The notes under the pieces are model-generated. The model searched no databases. It saw only the letters and a program-made list of their open reading frames with translations, and was not told the origin of the DNA. The translations under genes were made by a program, and so were the position numbers. Shown piece after piece: positions 34,201 through 43,408 of a stretch of DNA of 64,000 nt. This DNA comes from Asterias amurensis. Taxonomy: Eukaryota; Echinodermata; Asteroidea; Forcipulatida; Asteriidae. The stretch covers positions 21,409,202 to 21,473,201 of the forward strand of contig NC_092653.1 of NCBI RefSeq assembly GCF_032118995.1. The letters are read 5' to 3'. The number at the start of each line of letters is the position of its first letter. Within the stretch, counting starts at the first letter, position 1.

Positions 34201-37200
34201 GGCTCTGCTTACCGTAAGCACAGAATCGGCGCTTACGGAAGCAGGGAATTCTGTGCTTACGGAAGCGTATTTCACGGGTTAGCAGCGAATTTTGGCTTCT
34301 GCGCGTGCGTACTTCACGTTACTAGGCATTCTACGCTTATAAGGCTAGCGCAGAAATTTGGCACTTCCACGTAAGCGGGGAATCGCGATCGTAAGCGCAG
34401 AATTCGGCGGTAAGCAGAGCCATAAATTGGGCCCTGGTCCTGCTGGCCAGGCACTGAAAAGGTTAAGGGAAAACCCTACAAGGGTCTATAGATGCTTACC
34501 TGGCATAACCATTTCTTTATCCTCGGGTAGAGTGATTCTTGCTGAGATGTCCCATGTGTGGGAAAACATCACGGGGGTAAAATTGCTGACAAATGGCTTG
34601 TGTCGACCACCTTCCTCCTTTGTGAGGATGTAAACCTGGTTAGAAAACATGAGGCTCATTAGAAAGATGTAAAAGATATACATACATGTAGCTCTTTATG
34701 TAAGCTTTATAGTGGTGTATAATGTGAACAGGTTTACGAGAAAATAGATGTTAAATTTGCATTGGGGATAAAGAATATTCATTTTGGATTTTACCCCTAT
34801 ACACCGACGTGTGTTAGCACTGTATACTCAGTACTAACCTGAGTTCTGTGAAAAAAAAATTCAGGCATATTACTCAGGTGGGATTCTAACCCACGACCTT
34901 TGCAATTCTAGAGTAGTGTCATACCAACTAGACCACCGAGATTGCACGGTTTATGAGATGTTAACCAGTCGTTTTAATAACAAAAACACTTTCAGTCTAA
35001 ATGATTTTTTTGTTAATAAGTCTGTTTAACATCATATGTCTTGCTGTTCTATCAGGGAAATTCAGGGAATATTCTGCAACATCAGGGAGAGCTGGAAATT
35101 GACAAATATTTTAGAAAGTAGTAGGATTAAAGGGTCTATGTAACTTTTGTAGGACAAAAAACACAATGTCCATAGATTTACACTAAACTTACACAGTTTG
35201 AAGATAATGATGGTAGAAAGCTTCCCTGAAAATATTACGTACTGAGGTGCTGTAGTTTTGGGGAAATGAGTAAAACAATGTCATGAAAAAAATTTTCGTC
35301 TCATGAGACGAAAATTATTTTAATCATTTACTAACAGATTTTCATGACATCGTTTTACTCATTTCTCAAAAACTACAGCACCTCAGTAAGTGATATTTGA
35401 AGGGAAGCTTTCCACTATCATTATCTGCAAACCCTGTAAGTTTAATGTAAATCTATGGACATTTTGAAAAAGTACCCAAATCCTTTAAGGTCTTACCTGT
35501 GCTTTGACGTGGTTATGTGCTTTGTAAGTTCCCGGTCTGCAGAGCATCATACCACGTTTGATCTGGTCTCGTTTGACGTTCCTCACTAGTGCACCCATTT
35601 GGTCTCCAGCTTCACCCTTATCAAGGATCTTATGGAACATCTCAATACCTTCAAGAAGAAACACAATTTCATATTCATAGATGTTAAATTTGCATTGGTT
35701 TACCCCATATATACCGATGTGTGTAGCGTGTCATGGCCGAGCGATTAAAGCCATTGGACCCTTTCGGTAAACAGTGTTGTCCAAGGCCCACACTTTGTGT
35801 ACCACAACTTATATATCAAATAACAAACCTGTGAAAATTTAGGCTCAATCGGTCATCGGAGTCGGGAGAAAACAACGGAAAAACCCACCCTTGTTTCCGC
35901 GCGTTTCGCCGTGTCATGACATGTGTTTAAAATAAATTCGTTATTCTCGTTAACGAGAATTTATATTGTTTTGCTGTTTTCTCAAAAAGTAAAGCATTTC
36001 ATGGAATAATACTTCAAGAGAAGTCTTTCACCATTGCCTTCTGTAAACCCTGTAAATTATTTGTAATTCTGTGAACTTTTTTTTTTTTTTCTGAACCGAA
36101 AGGGTCCAATGGCTTTAAGAGTACCGGATTCAAGCTCTGGTGTTTGATCAGCAGAGTGTGGGTTGGAATCCCGGTCGTGACACTTGCTATGTAAAATTGG
36201 GGAGGTAGTGCTTTCTGCTCTACTGGCCAGGCTTCGGACTGATGATACCCAAGCCTACATCCGTATGGACTGTAAAAGGGGTTACCCTGTTTCAGCCCTA
36301 GGAGTAGGTGGCAACGGCCTCTGGAAACAAATAATTGTAGCCAACACCTTGAAGTGGCCTTCAGGCCTTGTGTGTCTGGCGACTTGCATAAACAAAAAAA
36401 TAAAATAAAAAAAAGCACTGTATACTCAGTAATATGTCTATCTTTGCAATTATTTTTTGAAGTATTTAATAAAACAGAGAAAGATACAAACCTGTAATAA
36501 CACTCTTAACCTTTGTATCATGACCAATGAATTCAATCTCGTCATTCTTAGAGATAGAGCCTCTTTCCACTCTGCCGGACACCACGGTGCCACGTCCTGA
36601 AGAGAGAGCAAATCAGGGATAACAGAAGAGATTAACAAATGTCATTTACACACTGCCAACAACACATTCAAAGAAATTGAGCTTAAAGCCATTAAACACT
36701 TTCGGAACAGGAAAAACAAAAAAAGTTCACAGATTTACAAATAACTTACAGGGTTTACACAATTTTCACAGGTTTGTTATTTTATATATAAGTTGTGATA
36801 CACGAAGTGTGGGCCTTTGGACAATACTGTTTACCGAAAGTGTCCAATGGCTTTAAAATATAAGCGGGTAATTTTATTTTATTTTATTATTTTATGCAAG
36901 TCGCCAGACACACAAGGCCTGAAGGCCACTTCAAGGTGTGGGCTACAATTATTTGTTTCCAGAGGCCGTTGCCACCTACTCCTAGGGCTGAAACAGGGTT
37001 ACCCCTTTTACAGTCCATACGGATGTAGGCTTGGGTATCATCAGTCCGAAGCCTGGCTGGTAGAGCAGAAAGCACTAACTCCCCAATTTTATGTAGCAAG
37101 TGTCACCAGAATTAGATTTTGAGGTCTCGAAATCAAGCATCTGAAAGCACACAACTTCGTGTGACAAGGGTATTTTTTCTTCCATCATTATCTCGCAACT

Positions 37201-40200
37201 TCAACAACCAATTAAGTTCAAATTTTCACAGGTTTATTTTGTGCATATGTTGAGATACACCAAGTGAGAAGATTGGTCTTTGACAGTTACCATAGGTGTC
37301 CAGTGTCTTTAAATATTCTTATAAAGACAATGTAGATGATACAGAGTCCTTCGGATCCAACCCACCTTCTATTGAGTAGACCTGTTCAACAGGCATCAGG
37401 AAGTTCTTCTCCATATCTCTAGGAGGGAGGGGTATCCACGTATCTACAGCTTCCAAAAGCTTGGTGATGGACTCCACACCGATTTCTGGTTTCTTCCCCT
37501 GTCAAATGGTCATTAATACAATACTTAGCACAACTTCATAACAGCTTATAAGCACAATTTGCTAAGCAAAGAAAAGTAGCTAAGCTGAAAGGGTTACCAG
37601 ATAAGATGCATTTAATTGAGATTGGCTTCATGCTAATATCTGCTTAGCAAACAAAATTGTTACACCAATCTTTTCTGGGCCTGGTTGATGTGTTTGAAGA
37701 ATTTATATAAATTCAATGGTACATTCATACCTAAATAAGGGAAGTAACAAAACTTGCTGCTACAACTATTGTAGGTGCAAGATGGTAAAATACCGGCTGA
37801 AATGTGAAGTAATGCATTGCAATGGACGCCATTGCAGTAAGCAACTCTTTCGATGCAATAATATGTTATAACAGACAATGTCAATTAGGCCTAGGCAACA
37901 AGTGATATTCACTACAGAACTGTCACGCTTCAATAAGTCGCACTTCTACCCTAGTCACAATTATTTTTTCAGCAGTCCTGGCCGTGCGGTTGACCGGGTA
38001 GTTGAAAAGTGGATTTGGACTGTAAGTTGCACTTTGACCCAAGTCATGACTATTTTTCATTAGTCCTGGCGGTGCGGTTAACCGGGTAGTTGAACAGTGG
38101 ATTTTGACTGGTCATGGCAATCAATAGATGCAATATCAACACTATTTGCCCAGGCCTAGTACCAAGTGGAGCTAGGCTCTCACTATCACTAAATGGAATT
38201 TCCATCTTGACGGAATAGTTCACATAATCGTTCCTTTGAGACTATAGAATTAAAACAATAAGAAGGAAGCATACCTCGAGTGCACAGAGTGCTGATCCGA
38301 TGATAATAGGCGTATTCTCACCATCGTATCCATACTCAGCTAAGACATCTCTCATCTCAAGCTCAACCAGCTCCAACATCTCAGAATCAACAGCATCAGC
38401 TTTGTTGATGAACACCACGATGTTGTCAACACCGATCTACAAAGGGAAGGGTATCAAAGAATTGACTTATCGACTCTATGCCATAGCGCCCTCATTACCT
38501 GAGTAATTCGGTGCTCTCAACAACTCAGCCATGGTACCCTATGTTTGTGAGTTGTGGATGAACTGTTTACCTGCTTGGCAAGAAGAAGATGTTCTCTAGT
38601 CTGGGGCATCTGTCCATCTGTAGCTGCTACAACCAAAATGGCACCTTCCATCTGAGCCGCTCCTGTGATCATGTTCTGCAACCACAATCAAGAGGTGAAT
38701 ATCATTAATAATCAGTTTGACAACAATGTTAAAGGGTAGTGCTGGGCGAATAGTGAAATTTTGTTATTCGGATACCGCTGGCCAACTATCCAAAATTAAC
38801 CGGATACTCGAATAATTTTTTTCGCCACGAGAGGGCGCTATTTAAAAAAATATGTAAAAAAATTTTTTTTTTTTGGCCACTAGAGGGCACTGTTCGTTTG
38901 TGAATGAGATCTTATGGGCGGATTGATATTAGTTTGAGACAGTGTCACTCGGTTCATTCATAAAAATGACCGGATCTAATTTAAAGATGGCGATTTGCTT
39001 TTTCTTTTGATCGTGATTGACTCTACGTGAAGGAAAACTTGTGTAATCTTTGGACAAATTACGTCAGAAATGTCATTGTTTTAACTCTTCACGGAGGTGA
39101 GCATAGTAAAATACTTAATTTATACTGTTTTATGCTGTCTTAACAGAAGTTTCATAAGGATTCAGACGAAACATTTATATCCGTTGTCGCCCGACGTCCG
39201 CGGATATTCGGATAGTTAAAGAATATCCGGTTACTCGGTTGTTATTACATAATTATCCGGTTTGTACACAGGTATTTGCGCCCTATGCGGATATCCGGTT
39301 AAGAAAAAAAAGGCATTCGCGGTTACGGATAGGAAAACCTATTTGCCATTAACCGGATATTTGAATAATTCGCCCAGGCCTATTAAAGGGTCTATGTACT
39401 TTTTGTCTAACGCAAAACACAATATCCACAGAGTTACATTAACCTTACACAGTTTGAAGATAATGATAGTTCGGTGCTCTTATCCGCTCGGCCACGACAC
39501 TCCATAGGTGTATAAGAACTAGAGGGCGCACGAGTGATGCTTCGTGCACAAATGCCACGGGACCGCAGGGATACACGCGCATGCCATTCTGTACGCGCAT
39601 TGAATATGAAACACACGTTGGAGTTTGTGTTTAATGAACCCTACGCGATGCTGCTTTGTTTAACTTACAAAATGGCCGCACAAACACATGCTGTGGGATG
39701 CCAGTCTTGTCAACTTAGAAAATGGCCGACTGCGCGCATGCCGGAGCGCGTATATAGCCCAGTGCGCCCTCTAGTTCTTATATATAACTCTATGGTGTAA
39801 CCATAGCTATGGACTGACCTTGATGTAATCAGCATGTCCAGGGCAGTCTGTGTGTGCATAATGTCTATTGACGGTCTCATATTCTACGTGAGCAGCGTTG
39901 ATAGTGATGCCTCGTTTCCTCTCCTCAGGTGCCTTGTCAATGTCATCGTATTTGTGGTATTTGGCATTGCCTGCCTCAGCCAGAACTGTATCATAAAATC
40001 AACATTAACTCTTGAGAACATAATGATGGAAAAGCATTGTAAATTACGTGTAGGTTGTGTCAGAATTGTCGGCTACAGCTATGGCTAATTTTCAGTATCA
40101 TCATAGGTTGAGGTATGAGGTATCATAGGTTGAGGTGTTAAATGACACATTTAATTTGTTCTTCTTCTGACTAATTAGGGACAAGAATTTGGGGTCTAAC

Positions 40201-42601
40201 TATCGGCCAAAACTGCTCTTGGATTGGTTTTAAGTGTTTACCTTTTGTTATGGCTGCTGTGAGTGATGTTTTTCCGTGGTCAACATGTCCTATGGTACCA
40301 ATGTTGACGTGAGGTTTCCTGCGTTCAAACTTTGCCTTGGCCTCAGCAGCGTACAACGAGGAACCAACTCTGGAAAAATGTCTGGTATGCAGTAGACATG
40401 GCTTGGTGTTCTGTAAGTATCAAATAATAGATCAATGAGAAACGTCAATGAGAAACAGTTCCATTCAAAGGAATATGGTGTTAGAGAGAGCGGGATTCAT
40501 TAACATTGCAATCTTAGAATTGTTTCTGCATGAAACATTCCTTGTGGCATGGTTGGCTTGTGCATAAAGCGCTCGCCTCTCACCAAGGTGACCCCGGTTC
40601 GATTCCTGGTCGGGGCCATATGTGAGTTGAGTTGTGCGTTGGTTCTCTGTTGTGCCACGAGGGTTTTCCAGACTATTCGGTTTTCCTCCCTCAGGAAAAA
40701 ATCAGACACTTTCTATCTTGCCTGTGCTCCGTGGTCATAATGGGTTGATGTGGCTGGTAGCTGTTATGCGCCCTTGCATGCCAGCTTCTCGAACAGGTTG
40801 TAGCCACGTCCTTCGCAAAAGTCTGCTGGCCAAATGCCAGTTTAAACATACATGTATTTCAATGATGACCAATCAACATTCACTCTAAGTTACATGTTCA
40901 AAATAAGCATTGAGGGAGCATGCAGCTTCCCGACCTAGGAGATCCCATCCCGACCAAACCACGGTCATGGAGATCCTCCCACATTTGGCCAACGATTGGC
41001 CACGCTCTCAGGCCTGTGTGCTTCGTTTTTGAAAGGGCAAAGGCACCAAGGCATTTTCTCTTTGGCAAAGGGCACCCTATGAGGAAATTGTAAACTTCTA
41101 CTGGAGCATTTCAAGGGCACCAAGGCAATGGCAAGGGGCAACGAAGGCAATTGCCTCCGTTGCCTCCGTGAAGTATCAGGCCTGCGCTCTCAACCATTTT
41201 TCCATCATAGTAGAAGCGGCGTGTATGTGTGAATGGGATATAACTGGACCTGTTGGCTAGTCACACAGGGCAAACCATGATCACTGGTGAGAAATTTAGG
41301 CAATGACAATTAATTTAGAAAAGGTTTATTTACCCTCAGAGCATTGTCCAGCAATCCTTGGGTCAAGCTGCTTCGCACTCCTACAGTAAACAAAAAAAAA
41401 GTAAAACAAAAATTTAGAATTAAAACTACAAAAGTCAAAACTATTTCTCAGGCAACTTGTGAGAAGAAAATACAAGATTTCAGCAGAAAATATTTCTTAA
41501 TATTGTTGCTGGTCTGGTCGGCAGTAAATTGCGCCACATCACCTTGTGAAACATTACATCATTGTGCTAAAAAAAGATGAGGTCTCATAGTTCAATCATA
41601 TACCCACATCTTGCAGGAAATACTGCATGTTACAGCAACAGGAGCATCACAGAGTGACGAATAATATGTGACTATTGTTATCATTATTATAATTAATTAC
41701 AAAAATTAAACTATTTTCAAACGACAACATTTCCTGAAGGGAAGGTCAATTTATTTAAATTAAAGATCTTGTTCTTCTCTGTAATTTGTCATTTTTATCA
41801 CGCCATTTTTGTTAAGTCAAAAGAGGGTCCTTAACAGATAATTGACAGGCTGCGCACATTTTACACAAAGTTGGTATAATCATGGCGGTCTACTTCTACC
41901 TCCATGGTATAATCAGAGGATAACTTTCCGTATGGCGCCACCACTTTTTCACTCATTTTTACAAAAAGGGATATGTCAATCAGGTAAATTAGATACTATA
42001 TTATTTTATTTCGAATGAAAAAGTGGTGGCGCCATACGGAAACTTTTCCTAATCAGATTCAACATATTATATTGTTTGCAAATTTTTCACACAAACAAGT
42101 TTGAAACTTGTGTGCGATTGTTTAATAAGTTAACACTAACTAATCATTAGACTAATGACTAACTTAACTAAGTAAAAGTAAAATTAAAAATAAAAAGCAC
42201 AAAATTTAAATCTTGTGAAAACTCAATACAGAGTGGAAGGATGCGATCATGCGTGTTCTCTGCTAATATTTATAGCTTTTTAGATGTTTTAAACAGAAAT
42301 AAATAAATAAATCATAATTTCCCCAATAATATTTAATAAACAGCGCCCTCATTTTTTGTATGGTTCCTCGATTTGGTTGCGTCTTAACTTTCTCATTCGT
42401 GTTCGTGGTGCAAAACATTAGCTCAGTATAGATTTACGTCTGAACACAGCAACCCACAACTACACTTACACAAATATTTCCCTTAATTACATGATAAGAT
42501 TTTGTGTAAAAACCTTGTCCTAAATTATTTAAATATATATATTTTTCTCGATATTTACCTGCCAAAGCGTTACACAATCGTAAGGTAATCATGGCTGCCA
42601 T
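31296..42601 (-). CDS. TUFM: Mitochondrial elongation factor Tu
   Basis: GTPase that brings aminoacyl-tRNA to the mitochondrial ribosome. Eleven exons: 42559-42601, 41334-41380, 40242-40410, 39819-39985, 38571-38675, 38275-38436, 37366-37498, 36492-36596, 35497-35648, 34500-34635, 31296-31435; phases agree, giving 452 aa, the length of human TUFM. An Arg-rich presequence ([19 protein letters not shown]) precedes [17 protein letters not shown] (P-loop). RGITIN is switch I, DCPGHADY is G3, NKAD is G4 and GSAL is G5. Domains 2 and 3 follow ([47 protein letters not shown]). Lys replaces the Trp found after NI in many relatives' C-tails; the last residues are PPIEKI. An in-frame ATG at 42625 would add eight residues, but it sits in an NRF-1-like site. 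Confidence 0.96.
31744..32129 (+). mobile_element. TTAA MITE family 1
   Basis: Full copy with TTAA flanks, in the last TUFM intron. Confidence 0.85.
32341..33695 (-). mobile_element. SINE B interrupted by a 1.1-kb element
   Basis: SINE sequence at 32341-32529 stops at GACTAC and resumes at 33646 with GACTACCGAGATTGCCCGG. The intervening element is listed separately. Confidence 0.75.
32530..33645. mobile_element. hAT-like non-autonomous element in SINE B
   Basis: Ends are inverted: CATACCTGCCAAC at the left and GTTGGCAGGTATG at the right, with subterminal gggac/gtccc-rich sequence. GACTAC flanks both sides (six bases exact; 7 of 8 if the ends are trimmed by one). Inside, about 33178-33320 and 33378-33520 are two diverged copies of one stretch, about 200 bp apart. 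No transposase frame. Superfamily is a guess from end sequence and duplication size. Confidence 0.65.
33759..34126 (-). mobile_element. TTAA MITE family 2, reverse
   Basis: Opposite-sense copy, more diverged; right flank TTAA. Its ACAGGTTTGTTATTTTAT stretch is shared with family 1, so families 1 and 2 are related. Confidence 0.8.
34187..34437. mobile_element. GGGCCCAATTTCATG fold-back MITE
   Basis: Copy in the last TUFM intron, ending 63 bp from exon 10. An end fragment is at 60522-60574. Confidence 0.8.
34743..34951 (-). mobile_element. SINE B
   Basis: Reverse copy: TTTGCATTGGGGATAAAG tail, CACCGACGTGTGTTAGCACT, GGTGGGATTCTAACCCACG and ACCAACTAGACCACCGAG. A short tail fragment of the same family is at 35678-35727. 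Confidence 0.7.
35131..35484. mobile_element. TTAA MITE family 4, next to a TUFM splice site
   Basis: Fold-back with ends AGGGTCTATGTAAC / GTACCCAAATCCT, TTAA flanks, and central CTCATGAGACG. Its right TTAA ends at 35488, only seven bases before the donor GT of TUFM exon 9. Partial relatives: 328-470, and 38729-38736 with 39383-39469. Confidence 0.85.
35728..36410 (+). mobile_element. SINE A split by a TTAA MITE
   Basis: The tRNA head starts at 35728 and breaks at TTAA (35745-35748); the SINE resumes at 36119 with GAGTACCGGATTC. The interrupting element is 35749-36114. Uninterrupted copies have TTAA at the same place (24488), so empty and filled sites can be compared. Confidence 0.85.
35749..36114 (+). 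mobile_element. TTAA MITE family 2, inside SINE A
   Basis: Ends AGCCATTGGACCCTTTCGG / CCGAAAGGGTCCAATGGCT, flanked by TTAA. Central palindrome CTCGTTAACGAG. The host SINE supplies the empty site. Confidence 0.9.
36687..36852 (-). mobile_element. TTAA MITE family 2, internally deleted
   Basis: Both ends and TTAA flanks remain, but only about 166 bp is left. In a TUFM intron. Confidence 0.75.
36885..37106 (-). mobile_element. SINE A, truncated, reverse
   Basis: Body of SINE A without most of the tRNA head. It abuts a truncated TTAA family 1 copy at about 37107. Confidence 0.8.
38737..39382. mobile_element. hAT-like MITE with 8-bp duplication
   Basis: Inverted ends TAGTGCTGGGCGAATA and AATTCGCCCAGGCCTA. 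TTAAAGGG is present on both sides (38729-38736 and 39383-39390), and is itself the first eight bases of a TTAA family 4 element, so this is a nested insertion. 646 bp, no transposase; the subterminal parts are full of CGGATA motifs. Confidence 0.82.
39502..39796. mobile_element. Fold-back with AGAACTAGAGGGCGCAC arms
   Basis: CCATAGGTGTATAAGAACTA mirrors TAGTTCTTATATATAACTCTATGG. Ends 23 bp from TUFM exon 4. A 31-bp SINE A head fragment (minus) precedes it at 39472-39502. Confidence 0.72.
40546..40835 (+). mobile_element. SINE C, tRNA-derived
   Basis: tRNA-like head (GGCTTGTGCATAAAGCGC, B box CGGTTCGATTCC, GGGGCCA) and a body shared with 46792: TTGGTTCTCTG, GTGCCACGAGGGTTTTCCAG, CTCCGTGGT and CTTCTCGAACA. 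In a TUFM intron. Confidence 0.7.
41009..41184. mobile_element. CAGGCCTG-ended MITE
   Basis: Begins CAGGCCTGTGTGCTTCGTTT, ends GTGAAGTATCAGGCCTG, with GGCACCAAGGCA repeats inside. Confidence 0.7.
41918..42049. mobile_element. GGCGCCATACGG fold-back MITE with 8-bp duplication
   Basis: 132 bp, flanked by TAATCAGA on both sides (41910-41917, 42050-42057), which indicates an eight-base target duplication. In TUFM intron 1. Confidence 0.85.
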
Positions 42602-42904
42602 GCTTGAACTACCTCTCACACGCATGCGCAATGCGAAAAAGTGATATAACTAATTAAACAGTCGTCTGCTAAAAATACGTTCACAAAAAATACACTTTCT
42701 TATGGAATAAAGACGGGACACTTTGTCACATTCATGTTTCAAAATTAATAAGTGTGTTATGTTTAAAGTAACCATGAATTCATTTATTGGTTTTAAAGGG
42801 AAAACAAGAAAACCAGTAAGAAAACCCAAACTGACTAAACATTTTCTGCTCCAAACTCTTGAGGGCGCTAGACAAAGCCACTGTAAATTTATTATTCCAG
42901 AAAA
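42602..42904. promoter_or_regulatory. Shared TUFM/AIP bidirectional promoter region
   Basis: Only about 300 bp separate the start codons of TUFM (minus) and AIP (plus), so both promoters must lie here or overlap. A GCATGCGC core near 42623-42630 resembles the NRF-1 site, common at nuclear genes for mitochondrial proteins. No TATA box is evident at a fitting distance. Promoter activity is inferred from layout. Confidence 0.55.
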
Positions 42905-43377
42905 ATGGAGAGAGCGCTTGGTGTAGAACTTGGACCCGACATTCTAAAGAAAATCGTTCACCCAGGCAAAGGAAATTTGTCTGATTTTAGAGATGGAACT
43001 AAGGTATGGTATTAAGTAAAAACTGGTGGATAGAAATGAATGTAAACATTTTTAGCAAATTAGACTCTAATTTGCTACTAATTTAGAATTATTCACAAAT
43101 TGTGAGTCACTGTCTGTCAGCTGAAAAAAAAACCTTAAAAAGTGCAAGTAGTGAGTGTCATTGTTCAGAATCAAATTCATTTGTTGTCAAACTGCACAGA
43201 TGTCAGTAGACCCTGTTAACACGTAATAGTAGCACTGACTAGATCCAGGGACCATAAATGTTGACCAGACCCGGTTCTGACCCAGCAATTATATTGGCTA
43301 GTGTAACTGTAATTGTAGCCCCATCATATCATTCAAATCGGAAAAATTTTACGACCTCGCCACCAACTTCCGGCCTG

Positions 43378-43408
<31 letters not shown>

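Noticed and set aside
36817-37122. 101-codon frame repeated at 24488, 27694 and 36014
   Set aside because: It is the translated body of SINE A; the repetition reflects the element and not a gene family.
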